Counted from the first letter of the stretch, positions 27,133-35,424 are shown. The stretch: 51,145 nucleotides of DNA from an uncultured Dorea sp. (GCA_910586965.1 CAJUMF010000026.1:1-51145), one strand, 5' to 3'. Numbers and translations are program-made. The notes: a model not told the origin generated them from the letters alone.

Positions 27133-27621
27133 CTACAGATTTATCTTTATTTCCCGCTTTGTTTCGTGATATTCATGGTAGTTTACACCTGCTGCGTCGA
27201 ACATTCTCATAGATGCTTTCACAGATGGGGTATCCTCATACTTATTAGAACCGTAGATAACCTCCTTGATCCCGCTCTGAATGATCGCCTTGGCACATTC
27301 GTTGCACGGGAAAAGGGATACGTAAAGCTTTGCACCTTCAAGACTCCCGCCGCGGTAATTCAAGATCGCATTCAGCTCACTGTGTACAGTATAAAAATAT
27401 TTTGTCTCCAGCGGATCCTCCCCTTCTCTTGTCCACGGAAAATTATCATCCGAACATCCCGTAGGAAGCCCGTTATACCCCATAGACAGAATCTTGTTAT
27501 CCTGGCTCACGATACAACAGCCCACCTGTGTATTGGGATCCTTTGAACGCATCCCTGAAAGCAGGGCTACTCCCATAAAATATTCATCCCAGCTAATATA
27601 ATCTGCTCTTTTGTCCCCCAT
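27133..27621 (-). CDS. comEB: Deoxycytidylate (dCMP) deaminase
   Basis: 162-aa zinc enzyme converting dCMP to dUMP for thymidylate synthesis. The catalytic motif HSELNAIL (HAE-type) and the zinc pair PCNECAKAIIQ are present, together with GYNGLPTGCSDD and VGCCIVS, typical of ComEB-like dCMP deaminases. AGAGGAGG precedes the ATG. It lies 23 nt after the tsaC/sua5-type gene and may be cotranscribed with it. Confidence 0.93.
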   Translation of the reverse strand: MGDKRADYISWDEYFMGVALLSGMRSKDPNTQVGCCIVSQDNKILSMGYNGLPTGCSDDNFPWTREGEDPLETKYFYTVHSELNAILNYRGGSLEGAKLYVSLFPCNECAKAIIQSGIKEVIYGSNKYEDTPSVKASMRMFDAAGVNYHEYHETKREIKINL

Positions 27622-27644
27622 ATGACATCCTCCTCTTCCTCTCT

Positions 27645-28694
27645 TTATACATGTATCATATAATGTCCCGACGCCTTAAGAAGACGATTCATTACCGCAT
27701 TTCCAATCCCGCAGCCGGAAAAAGACTCACTCAATATATAATCTACATTTTCTCCGTCGAACTCCCGCAAAACTGCGTAAAGTCGATTGGCAACCGTAGC
27801 TTCATCCTGCCTGGTGCCGATACATTTTACATTTCCATGTGTATACTGCCCTACGGTTTCTTCCGTTCCGATAATTCCGACTCTTATACCTTTTTGCATC
27901 TTTTCAGCCGATATCCGGTTAATCTCTTTCACAACCATATCCACAGCACCCTCCACGACACACAGCTTTGCTTTCGGGGCATAATGGCGATACTTCATCC
28001 CCGGCGCCTTTGGAGCTTTCTTGCTGTCCTCCTCAAATAACGTTGCATCTACTTCCACATCTCCTAAAAGCTCACAGAGCATCTCCCTTGTAACCGCACC
28101 CGGCCGCAGTATCATAGGAGGTGTGACTGATACATCCAGGATTGTGGATTCCACCCCGATCTCTACCGGACCTCCGTCCACGATCATATCAATCCTTCCG
28201 CTTAAATCCTCCTCCACATGCTCCGCCCTGGTCGGACTGGGCCGACCTGATGTATTGGCACTCGGCGCCGCAACATATCCGCCTCCTGCATCAATCACCG
28301 CACATGCAATCTCATGGGACGGCATACGCACAGCTACCGTGTCAAGCCCTCCTGTTGTACCGTAAGGCACGATACTGCTCTTATGGAAGATCATAGTAAG
28401 AGGGCCTGGCCAGTATTTTTCAGCAACTATATAGGCTGCTTCAGGAATATCTGAGACAATCTGTTTTAGCGCTTCCATATTTGTAATATGGATGATCAGC
28501 GGATTATCCGACGGTCTTCCTTTCGCCGCATAAATCTTTTGCGCGGCCTTTTCATTCAGCGCATCCGCTCCCAGACCGTATACCGTCTCTGTCGGAAATG
28601 CTACAAGCCCGCCGCTTCTCAATATCTTCCCGGCTTTTTCGATAACATCATTATTCAATTGTTTTTTTTCAATTTTACTTATTATTGTCTTCAT
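27645..28694 (-). CDS. tsaC: L-threonylcarbamoyladenylate synthase, Sua5 type
   Basis: 349 aa; makes threonylcarbamoyl-AMP for the t6A37 tRNA modification. The YrdC domain (GGLVAFPTETVYGLGADAL, KGRPSDNPLIIHI, SPSANTSGRPSPT-like) is followed by the linker APGMKYRHYAPKAK and a C-terminal Sua5 domain. The ATG at 28694 has no Shine-Dalgarno and lies 7 nt after a consensus -10, so the mRNA is probably leaderless. The frame extends to a TTG at 28718, which would lie within the promoter. Confidence 0.93.
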   Translation of the reverse strand: MKTIISKIEKKQLNNDVIEKAGKILRSGGLVAFPTETVYGLGADALNEKAAQKIYAAKGRPSDNPLIIHITNMEALKQIVSDIPEAAYIVAEKYWPGPLTMIFHKSSIVPYGTTGGLDTVAVRMPSHEIACAVIDAGGGYVAAPSANTSGRPSPTRAEHVEEDLSGRIDMIVDGGPVEIGVESTILDVSVTPPMILRPGAVTREMLCELLGDVEVDATLFEEDSKKAPKAPGMKYRHYAPKAKLCVVEGAVDMVVKEINRISAEKMQKGIRVGIIGTEETVGQYTHGNVKCIGTRQDEATVANRLYAVLREFDGENVDYILSESFSGCGIGNAVMNRLLKASGHYMIHV

Positions 28695-28701
28695 ATGTTT
28701 T

Positions 28702-28730
28702 ATTATACTACACTGCAAAAACTCCTACAA
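28702..28730 (-). promoter_or_regulatory. Predicted promoter giving a leaderless tsaC mRNA
   Basis: Minus-strand TTGTAG, 17-nt spacer, TATAAT. Transcription starting about 7 nt after the -10 would begin at the tsaC ATG. The promoter fits exactly in the gap after the cwlD stop codon. Confidence 0.65.
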
Positions 28731-28731
28731 G

Positions 28732-29442
28732 TTAAGAAGTCTCTGATTTTTTCTTAGATTTTTCCTTACCGATAATTTCTAATATTCCCTTGCAAATTGC
28801 CTCCGACATCTGCTCCTGATACTTTTCATCACACAGATTCATCGCATCCTCCGGATTGGATAAAAAGCCGCATTCTACAATAATTGTCGGGACTTCTGTC
28901 CGCTTCAGCAGATAATATGTATTATTGCCCTTAGCCTGTCTCGTATTATCCGCATCAACACTTAAAAGCGCCTCCTGCATGACTTTTGCAGCACTCTCTC
29001 CCTCCGGAGAGCCGGAGTAATAGAACACCTGCGCACCGTGTACGACTGCGTCCTGATAGCTATTCTGATGGATGCTTACCGCCAGTTGCGGCGCCTCATC
29101 ATTAATGATCCTCACTCGCTCCTTCATGTCTTCTGCTTTTGTCCCTGTGCCGCGGTCCCCCGTCAGCATTGTGTCTTCTTCCCTTGTCATAATCACTTTG
29201 ATTTTTTCTTTTTTTAATAATTTCTCTACTTTTTTTGCAATCTCAAGATTGATCTCTTTCTCAACCACATCACTGACTCCCACTTTTCCAGGGTCACCTC
29301 CCCCGTGTCCTGCATCCAAAACTACAGTATTCGCTCTGATCGTCACCTTGGGAGAAGAGACCTGCTCCTCCAGATTTTTGTTTAACAAAGCAAGTGCGGC
29401 AATGAGACAAATCAAAACTGCAAACTCAATTTTTTTCTTCAA
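28732..29442 (-). CDS. cwlD: N-acetylmuramoyl-L-alanine amidase, CwlD-like
   Basis: 236-aa Amidase_3 zinc enzyme; CwlD helps make muramic-delta-lactam in the spore cortex. The N-terminus is a hydrophobic anchor (residues 5-20). Zinc and catalytic residues: VLDAGHGGGDPG, a Glu in EKEINLEIAKKVE, SIHQNSY and the C-terminal catalytic Glu in IIVECGFLSNPED. The start is a TTG at 29442 with GGAGG 6 nt upstream, itself inside a terminator-like hairpin (29441-29495). It is downstream of the GH18 gene. Confidence 0.88.
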   Translation of the reverse strand: MKKKIEFAVLICLIAALALLNKNLEEQVSSPKVTIRANTVVLDAGHGGGDPGKVGVSDVVEKEINLEIAKKVEKLLKKEKIKVIMTREEDTMLTGDRGTGTKAEDMKERVRIINDEAPQLAVSIHQNSYQDAVVHGAQVFYYSGSPEGESAAKVMQEALLSVDADNTRQAKGNNTYYLLKRTEVPTIIVECGFLSNPEDAMNLCDEKYQEQMSEAICKGILEIIGKEKSKKKSETS

Positions 29443-29495
29443 AAAATACCTCCAGACAGTCTATATTAGTTCAATATATGACTGCCGGAGGTATT
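29441..29495 (-). terminator. Terminator hairpin whose 3' arm is the cwlD ribosome binding site
   Basis: On the minus strand AATACCTCCGGCAGTC pairs with GACTGTCTGGAGGTATT (one bulge) around a loop of about 18 nt, then TTTTTT. It ends the GH18 message, but its 3' arm contains the GGAGG used by the cwlD TTG start, so the structure can both terminate transcription and mask translation. Confidence 0.65.
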
Positions 29496-29503
29496 TTATT
29501 TAG

Positions 29504-31537
29504 TTAGTTTACATATTGCTGGATCAGCGGCCAAACATCTGGTGTTTCCTGTCCCAATGCCCATGCAGCGGTCCCTGCGAGCTTGTATTCTTTCATGAGT
29601 TTCAGCTTCGGCTCTAATGATTTCACGTCTTCAAGCCAGATCTTATACGTCGTATCGCCATCCACCCATGTCGCAAAATTCTGTTTCGTCTCTTCATCCC
29701 AGGTAATCTCAGCCCCGGCTTCCGATACTTTCTCTTTTGCTTTCGTCATACCATATGCTTCACTTTTTACTTCGTTCGCATACTGTGCAGCCTCAGTTCC
29801 CTCATCTTTTGCAAGCTGCTCCTGTGTCTTTGGCTTCTCTCTCCATAAGCGGGTAAAGAACGGTATCCCACTGATTACTTTTTCCGCCGGCACTTCCTTA
29901 ATAGTCTCCTCAATTCCTTCCTGTACAAAATTGTAAGAAGCTACGGAACCAGCCTCCGGAGATCCGCCGTAATGTTCATCATATCCCATGATAATTACAT
30001 AATCGGCAAATACCCCCTGTTCCTTCCTGTTGTACTGCTTATTGAAATTCTTCGGAACATAGTTATCTACGGACAGTACCAGTGCACTCTGTCTGCACTT
30101 TACAGACAACTCGCGGATAAATTGGATGTAGTGTTCTCCGCATTCCTCTGATACCTGTTCAAAATCTACATTAATACCTGCGACATTCGTCTGCAGTGCA
30201 TCAGAAATTAACTGGTTGATCAGTTTCTCCCGTTTTGACGTAGAACTTAAAAGCTCATAAGTCTCTTTTTGAGAGCCGATACCGCCGTCAAAATCCTTTA
30301 CGGTCGCCCATACATCTACTTTTAGCTGACGTGCCTTTTCTACATAATCAGCCGAGGAAAGCGAAGAGATGTCTCCATCCGTATTCTTCACATAATACCA
30401 TGTCGGCGCAATTGTAGTAAGACCTTTGGTCTCCGCAATCTTGTCGAGTACATTGTTATTGGCATCCCGGTTCGTCACATTATGCCAGACGAGATTAATC
30501 GTATAATCCAACGAAATATTCGAATACTTATGCTCCTCAAAGTCCCTGGTAATATTCTTTTTCTCGGTCTTCTTAAGCGCATTGTTTTTGACGTAACCGA
30601 TAAATCCATCTTTTGTACGGACCTTTTTCCAGTTTTCTTCCTCTTCGAGTACTACAACCTCATCTTTCTTTTTTACATCTGTAAGAATCGGGCTTTTCAC
30701 TCCGCCCCGGTAACGAACTTGTGTATTCTTCTTTACCTGGGCAACTGACTTCTTGCCCCATTCACTGACAATAGATACTCGGCTCGGCTTCTCATATACT
30801 GCATAATCAATGTTCGTATACTGCTGGATAAAATCAAGAGCAATATATGCTGTGCTTCCTTCGGTTTTTAAAATAACGTAATCTTCACTGTTCTTGTCAT
30901 TCGACACCATATAATCTTTGCTTCCGACCTCTACAGACACAATATCCTTAGGCAGCGTATAAAGAAGTATATTCTCATTCGGGTCCCAATAAAATCGGTT
31001 GCTGATATGATCCCGCACTGTCTCATACTGGACATACGCCTTCCCTTCCGAAATCATCCCATGCGGTTCTGTAATCTCATTATTAACTGTAATAGCAAGC
31101 TGTCCTTCCTTTTCTATTCCATAATATTCTTTCAAGTCCGCTTTTTCTTTGGACGGGCTGTATTTCTTCCACAAAAATGCGCCCACCACTGCAGCTATTA
31201 ACAATATAACAAAAAGAATCATCTTCAGTATGAGATTTCTCTTTCTTCTTCTCCGGCTCTGTCTCCTTCTTGCCTGTCTGCTTCCCTCTGATGAGCGCCG
31301 CTGTCTGCTCCTTGCAGAAGCCTCCCCGCTATCGGGTCTTCTCCGATTCGCAGGCTGTCCGGTCCTCTCCGGCCGCCTTCTCTCGGCAGATACTCTGGCT
31401 CCTTCCGGCCTTCTGCGCCTTACCGCTGTTCCGGTTCCGGCAGACGGTCTGCGCACCCGGCTTTGCCCATTACTTTCAGAAGTATTCTTTGTCGGCTGGT
31501 TCGATTCTGTGCGGCCTATTTTCTCGTTTTCTTCCAT
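29504..31537 (-). CDS. Membrane-anchored GH18 family protein with SH3 domain
   Basis: 677 aa. Residues 1-100 are a very Arg-rich cytoplasmic tail (repeated RRRRP blocks), then a transmembrane helix (about 104-123), a copper-amine-oxidase-type or similar beta region, an SH3b domain near residues 268-320, and a GH18 barrel with the catalytic GINVDFEQVSEE motif (DxE form). It resembles spore-cortex or cell-wall GH18 hydrolases such as YaaH. AGGAGGTG precedes the ATG. It is upstream of cwlD, so a role in envelope or spore peptidoglycan is likely. Confidence 0.85.
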   Translation of the reverse strand: MEENEKIGRTESNQPTKNTSESNGQSRVRRPSAGTGTAVRRRRPEGARVSAERRRPERTGQPANRRRPDSGEASARSRQRRSSEGSRQARRRQSRRRRKRNLILKMILFVILLIAAVVGAFLWKKYSPSKEKADLKEYYGIEKEGQLAITVNNEITEPHGMISEGKAYVQYETVRDHISNRFYWDPNENILLYTLPKDIVSVEVGSKDYMVSNDKNSEDYVILKTEGSTAYIALDFIQQYTNIDYAVYEKPSRVSIVSEWGKKSVAQVKKNTQVRYRGGVKSPILTDVKKKDEVVVLEEEENWKKVRTKDGFIGYVKNNALKKTEKKNITRDFEEHKYSNISLDYTINLVWHNVTNRDANNNVLDKIAETKGLTTIAPTWYYVKNTDGDISSLSSADYVEKARQLKVDVWATVKDFDGGIGSQKETYELLSSTSKREKLINQLISDALQTNVAGINVDFEQVSEECGEHYIQFIRELSVKCRQSALVLSVDNYVPKNFNKQYNRKEQGVFADYVIIMGYDEHYGGSPEAGSVASYNFVQEGIEETIKEVPAEKVISGIPFFTRLWREKPKTQEQLAKDEGTEAAQYANEVKSEAYGMTKAKEKVSEAGAEITWDEETKQNFATWVDGDTTYKIWLEDVKSLEPKLKLMKEYKLAGTAAWALGQETPDVWPLIQQYVN

Positions 31538-31638
31538 GCTGCACCTCCTACTCGAACCTATTATAACAATAATTGTGACTTACGTCATTATTTATTTCGA
31601 CATTTTTCTTAATATTTGAGGGGTATTTACGTTCACAT

Positions 31639-31857
31639 TTATATTTCTATGTCCGTAAAACACAGCTCTTTGATATCTCCCTTCTCATTCATAACATAAT
31701 CCCGCATATAAATTACATTCTCACGCAATATATGTGCCTGAACAACCTGCATAGGACTTGCCGCTAATCCGTTCAGTGTAATATCAACTCCTTTCTTTTC
31801 ATAGCCGTTCAGTTCTGTAAAGAGATTTTGGACATCTTTTTTTTCGTACCCGCTCAT
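31639..31857 (-). CDS. Small conserved protein of unknown function
   Basis: 72 aa from the ATG at 31857, which follows AGGAGGAGG at ideal spacing. Soluble and mixed alpha/beta, with NGLAASPMQVVQAH and a C-terminal KELCFTDIEI. No known family is recognised. The binding site and separation from both neighbours support it as a real gene. The 448-nt gap that follows (31858-32305) holds no convincing gene, only the mecA promoter and a weak CTATCAG/CTGATAG stem at 32154-32198. Confidence 0.7.
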   Translation of the reverse strand: MSGYEKKDVQNLFTELNGYEKKGVDITLNGLAASPMQVVQAHILRENVIYMRDYVMNEKGDIKELCFTDIEI

Positions 31858-32252
31858 TTTTTCCTCCTCCTCAATGCTTTGCGATGATAACCACATCCAT
31901 TTCCACATATATTAAAACCAGAAGAAAAGTGTTGTGATACATTTTCTTAATATTAAAAAGAACTAAAAGATAGTCTGCATTGCTTTGTGTGTTATTTTAG
32001 TAAAGTCGTTTTGTTAATGATTATCTTAGTGATACTTGTGCCGAAATGACACGTTTGATTACTTACTGATTGTTTAATTTGATAATTTACAAGATACTAC
32101 ATTGAGAAAAAGTAAATTCGTAAAATTCTCCCTCCTTTGTTCTAAGAACGTGGCTATCAGGGAAAACTATCTTTCAGTGTTATCATTATATCTGATAGGA
32201 ACCTGTAACGCAAGAACTTTTTTATTTTATGATTATTTTATTAAACCAATTG

Positions 32253-32282
32253 TTGAACATTACACATTCCCTATGCTATACT
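32253..32282 (+). promoter_or_regulatory. Predicted mecA promoter
   Basis: TTGAAC, 18-nt spacer, TATACT, with an extended TGC before the -10; 23 nt upstream of the mecA ATG. Confidence 0.65.
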
Positions 32283-32305
32283 AAACTAGAAGGAAGTGAT
32301 AAATT

Positions 32306-33043
32306 ATGAAGATTGAGAAAATCAACGATAATCAGATACGCTGTACTCTCACAAGGACTGATCTGGCTGAACGTCAGCTTCAACTTAGCGAGCTGGCATA
32401 TGGAACAGAAAAAGCAAAATCACTTTTCCATGACATGATGCAACAGGCAGCATATGAATTCGGTTTTGAAGCAGAAGATATTCCTCTTATGATAGAAGCG
32501 ATTCCGGCTTCTTCCGATTCTATTGTACTGATAATTACTAAAGTCGAAGACCCAGATGAACTTGATACCCGGTTTTCAAAATTTGCACCTTCTCCGTCCG
32601 ATGACTCTGGTCAAAAACGGTACGATGCGCTCGAAAAGCTGGAAGGCGCTGAGACCTTATTGAATCTTCTGGGAAAAGTGAAAGAAAAGATGGAGGCCGC
32701 AAAGCAGGAGGCCGCATCTGATAATCAGCCTTCAAAAGAAGAGAATACAGTAACTCTTCGTTTATTCTCATTCGCGACTATGGAACATGTCCTCCAGGCA
32801 GCTCAGCTCCTTAGAGGTATATATCAAGGTTCCAATACTCTTTACAAAGATGCTGCTGAAAACGTATATATTCTTGCAATTATGCAGAGCGATCACTCAA
32901 CGAATGATTTTAACCGAATCTGCAATATGCTCACAGAATTCGGTACTCTTGAAAAATCATCCGGCGCTTCATTGGCTTTTCTTGAAGAGCATTGTGAAGC
33001 TCTGGTATCTAACAACGCTGTGCAGCAGTTATCTGCGATTTAA
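32306..33043 (+). CDS. mecA: Adaptor protein MecA
   Basis: 245-aa adaptor that brings substrates to the ClpC ATPase and controls competence and other regulators in Bacillus. The N-terminal domain MKIEKINDNQIRCTLTRTDL is characteristic, followed by a variable Lys/Glu linker (about 105-145) and a C-terminal ClpC-binding domain (TLRLFSFATMEHVLQAAQLL). AGGAAG lies about 10 nt before the ATG. Single-gene unit with its own promoter and terminator. Confidence 0.93.
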   Translation: MKIEKINDNQIRCTLTRTDLAERQLQLSELAYGTEKAKSLFHDMMQQAAYEFGFEAEDIPLMIEAIPASSDSIVLIITKVEDPDELDTRFSKFAPSPSDDSGQKRYDALEKLEGAETLLNLLGKVKEKMEAAKQEAASDNQPSKEENTVTLRLFSFATMEHVLQAAQLLRGIYQGSNTLYKDAAENVYILAIMQSDHSTNDFNRICNMLTEFGTLEKSSGASLAFLEEHCEALVSNNAVQQLSAI

Positions 33044-33052
33044 AGTTATCCA

Positions 33053-33087
33053 AAAAAATGCTTCGGAAGAAACCCCGAAGCATTTTT
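33053..33087. terminator. Bidirectional terminator between mecA and DUF1858
   Basis: AATGCTTCGG and CCCGAAGCATT pair around a short loop, with A-tract on one side and T-tract on the other, serving both convergent genes. Confidence 0.85.
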
Positions 33088-33089
33088 TC

Positions 33090-33314
33090 TTATTCTCCTA
33101 ATGCCGCACCGATCGTCGCATTAAGCTTCGCAACCAACAGATCCGGATCCACACCATGCCCCATCGCTCCTTGCTCGATGGACTCCATCTGTGAATGAGG
33201 GCATCCGATGCAGCCCATTCCTGCTTCCATAAGATCATCAACAATCTTTGGACACTTTTCATAATATGTCATAAGCAGTTCACCAAAAGTCATATCTTTA
33301 GAAACATGTGCCAT
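33090..33314 (-). CDS. DUF1858 domain protein
   Basis: 74-aa protein of the DUF1858/hybrid-cluster-associated redox disulfide family. It has the pattern KDMTFGELLMTYYEKCP and GMGCIGCPHSQMESIEQGA, with a CxxC pair predicted to form a redox disulfide or bind metal. AGGAGGTG precedes the ATG. Upstream (33315-33660, 346 nt) there is no gene; the region is extremely AT-rich and contains the DnaA-box cluster. Confidence 0.88.
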   Translation of the reverse strand: MAHVSKDMTFGELLMTYYEKCPKIVDDLMEAGMGCIGCPHSQMESIEQGAMGHGVDPDLLVAKLNATIGAALGE

Positions 33315-33526
33315 TTATGACACCTCCTTTGTATTTCAGTATTATTCATTATAGCTATTTTTATCCATTGTGTAAACATCTTCATGCAATTTCTTCTCAA
33401 TATTTGACTACTTAAAAGTCAATGTTTTTTTAGTTTTTTTTCTCCAAAAAGACATTTTTATTATAACTCCACAAAACATTCGTTCTTTTTTCACCTCAAA
33501 TAATCCACCATATTTTATGCATTTTG

Positions 33527-33597
33527 TGTGGATAATGTGGATAATTTTTTAAAAACAACACTTTTTCCACCTTTTTTTGATAGTTTTGTGTGGATAA
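33527..33597 (-). promoter_or_regulatory. Cluster of three perfect DnaA boxes
   Basis: The minus strand carries TTATCCACA at 33527-33535, 33536-33544 (adjacent) and 33589-33597. A near match lies at 33501-33508, and GGATAA occurs again at 33601. All are in the same orientation in an AT-rich gap with poly-T stretches. No dnaA or dnaN is in the window. This could be a secondary DnaA-binding cluster that modulates initiation, or part of an origin. Confidence 0.6.
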
Positions 33598-33660
33598 CTT
33601 GGATAAGTCCTTTTGTTTGTTTTACACAGTTTTTTGCAATTTTGTACAATTTGTACATCC

Positions 33661-34638
33661 CTACAATACTCTTCTTACAGTAACAATGTTCGCATAAGTG
33701 GCAGACAATACTCCAATACCTCTCGAGCTGTTGATCGCATTTACAATCTGTCCATCTCCCATGTAGATCCCCACATGTCCGTCATAGCAGATCACATCTC
33801 CCGGAATCGCTTCTTTATAGCTGACACTTTTTCCGGCTCCCCGCATCTGTCCGGATGTACGCGGAAGATTTACACCAAAATGCTTATACACCGACTGCAC
33901 AAATCCGGAACAGTCTGCACCATTTGTCAGGCTCGTGCCTCCCCATACATAAGGATTTCCGATAAACTGACAGGCATAATCAACAACCGCTTGTCCGGAT
34001 CCGGCCTTTTCCTTTGCTTCTTCCTCCGCCTTCTTACGCTCTTCCTCCTCTTTCTTACGTGCTTCTTCGGCTTCCTTAGCAAGTCTTGCTTCCTCTTCTT
34101 CTTTTGATTCTGCATATTCAAATATTTGCTCCGGGTTCTCTAAAACCTCTTCTTTTTCAGGATTTTCTTTTTCTGTCTCTTTTAACTCAATCTTTTTTTC
34201 TTTCTTCTTCTTTACAATTTTCTGTGCTTTTTCTTCTGCTTTTCTTCCTACCGTAATATATTTAGAATATACATAACCGGTAACCTTTCCTGACTGGATC
34301 TTGGTCCATTCGTCCACCGGTCCCATTATCTTTGCCGCATCATCGGGATATAATTTACCTACCCACTCGCTTTCTGTCGTCGGTTCACTTCTTATATAAA
34401 GAAATGTCTCCACATTGGCAAATGCCATATCTAAATACTCACCCTTTTTAGTCGGAACTAAATACTCCTCAATCTCAATCTTCTTCCCCGAAGAGTAACA
34501 GTCGTTAAGCACCTCCTCAATTCCAACACTCGGCAGCTTTTCTTCCTGTGCATCTGCTGCCCTTGCCGTCATAGGAAGCATCATGACAGCCCCTGAAAAA
34601 GTAACTAAGAACAATCCCTTCTTAAGATCAGAACACAT
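33661..34638 (-). CDS. Secreted SH3 and NlpC/P60 (C40) peptidoglycan hydrolase
   Basis: 325 aa: signal peptide (residues 1-27, ending TARAADA), an SH3b-like domain (about 70-130, LYIRSEPTTESEWVGKLYPDD), a charged coiled-coil linker rich in Glu/Lys/Ala (130-212) and a C-terminal NlpC/P60 domain. The catalytic Cys is in NGADCSGFVQSVY and the His in YDGHVGIYMG; the third position reads Asn in IVNAINSS. It cleaves D-Glu to diamino acid bonds in stem peptides. AAAGGAGG precedes the ATG; a WalR-like box lies in the leader. Confidence 0.93.
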   Translation of the reverse strand: MCSDLKKGLFLVTFSGAVMMLPMTARAADAQEEKLPSVGIEEVLNDCYSSGKKIEIEEYLVPTKKGEYLDMAFANVETFLYIRSEPTTESEWVGKLYPDDAAKIMGPVDEWTKIQSGKVTGYVYSKYITVGRKAEEKAQKIVKKKKEKKIELKETEKENPEKEEVLENPEQIFEYAESKEEEEARLAKEAEEARKKEEEERKKAEEEAKEKAGSGQAVVDYACQFIGNPYVWGGTSLTNGADCSGFVQSVYKHFGVNLPRTSGQMRGAGKSVSYKEAIPGDVICYDGHVGIYMGDGQIVNAINSSRGIGVLSATYANIVTVRRVL

Positions 34639-34675
34639 AAATAACCTCCTTTATGTTTTCTTATCTTTTGTAAAT

Positions 34676-34692
34676 GTTACAGAATTGTTACA
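34676..34692 (-). promoter_or_regulatory. WalR-like box in the NlpC/P60 leader
   Basis: Minus-strand TGTAAC-AATTC-TGTAAC matches the WalR (YycF) consensus TGTWAH-N5-TGTWAH exactly. It lies just downstream of the predicted start site, where WalR acts as a repressor in Bacillus. A second pair with 4-nt spacing is at 34809-34824. Confidence 0.55.
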
Positions 34693-34706
34693 TGCGTTAC
34701 GCACTA

Positions 34707-34734
34707 ATTATATCACGGCAAATTTACCTGTCAA
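34707..34734 (-). promoter_or_regulatory. Predicted promoter of the NlpC/P60 gene
   Basis: Minus-strand TTGACA, 16-nt spacer, TATAAT: both hexamers are perfect. The gene start is about 70 nt downstream. Confidence 0.75.
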
Positions 34735-34839
34735 GCGTGTAAATTAATATTTAATAGACATATTTTTCCAAATTTTTTAACATTATATTCTACATTTTGT
34801 CAAAATTTGTTACAAATTGTTACATAAAAAAATATAATG

Positions 34840-34893
34840 TTGACAAAATCATGATGTCATTGTATTCTAATCATAGTAATTATTATCATTATT
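34840..34893 (+). promoter_or_regulatory. Promoter and PerR-like operator of the fur-family gene
   Basis: TTGACA, 17-nt spacer, TATTCT, followed at once by an imperfect palindrome (34869-34893) containing AGTAATTATTA. The rubrerythrin promoter carries the same AGTAAyTATTA core in the same place, which suggests shared control and autoregulation. Confidence 0.65.
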
Positions 34894-34912
34894 ATTTGAA
34901 AGGAGATTGCGA

Positions 34913-35308
34913 ATGGCTATTCTAAAATACAGCCGTCAAAGAGCCTCTATTAAGGAATATCTCTTAGAGACGCACGAACATCCGACTGCTGATACCGTCT
35001 ATCTGCATGTGAAGAAAGAATTTCCCAACATCAGTCTCGGCACCGTATACCGTAATCTCAATCTTCTAGCTGATATGGGCGAAGTGCAGAAGATACCAAC
35101 CCCTAACGGCGGTGACCGTTTTGACGGGCGCACAGACTTTCATTACCATGTGATATGCAGTTCTTGCGGAGATGTATCCGATCTGGAACTTTCACCTGAG
35201 CATATTGCCAAGATTAATCAGCTTGCCAATCATCACTTTAACGGACAGGTTCATTCTCATTTTATGATATTCCGCGGATTGTGTCCGCACTGTCTCGAGA
35301 AAAAATAA
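34913..35308 (+). CDS. perR: Fur family regulator, PerR-like
   Basis: 131 aa. The N-terminal winged helix (AILKYSRQRASIKEYLLETHEHPTA region) has the Fur recognition helix ISLGTVYRNLNLLADMGEV. The metal sites include DGRTDFHYHVICSSCGD and HSHFMIFRGLCPHC, with two CxxC pairs for structural zinc. Assignment to PerR rests on the rubrerythrin neighbour and shared operator. The ATG at 34913 has GAAAGGAG 7 nt upstream; the frame opens slightly earlier at a TTG. Confidence 0.88.
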   Translation: MAILKYSRQRASIKEYLLETHEHPTADTVYLHVKKEFPNISLGTVYRNLNLLADMGEVQKIPTPNGGDRFDGRTDFHYHVICSSCGDVSDLELSPEHIAKINQLANHHFNGQVHSHFMIFRGLCPHCLEKK

Positions 35309-35334
35309 AATAAATATAAATTTATGAATTGACA

Positions 35335-35389
35335 ATTGACAAGCTTGTACAACTGTGTTAACTTAATATCAGTAACTATTACTGATATT
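35335..35389 (+). promoter_or_regulatory. Promoter and palindromic operator of rubrerythrin
   Basis: TTGACA at 35335-35340 and a weak -10 (TAACTT) 17 nt later. Directly after is a perfect palindrome, AATATCAGTAA-CTA-TTACTGATATT (35365-35389), with the core shared by the perR promoter. A repressor bound there would block transcription start. Confidence 0.65.
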
Positions 35390-35424
35390 GAATATTTTTT
35401 ATAAAAGAAAAGGAGATAAGAATC

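Noticed and set aside
31149..31619. 156-aa plus-strand ORF opposite the GH18 N-terminus
   Set aside because: It is the antisense shadow of the Arg-rich repeat region, which opens long frames by composition.
32102..32284. 60-aa plus-strand ORF upstream of mecA
   Set aside because: No binding site before its start, composition typical of AT-rich non-coding DNA, and it runs through the mecA promoter.
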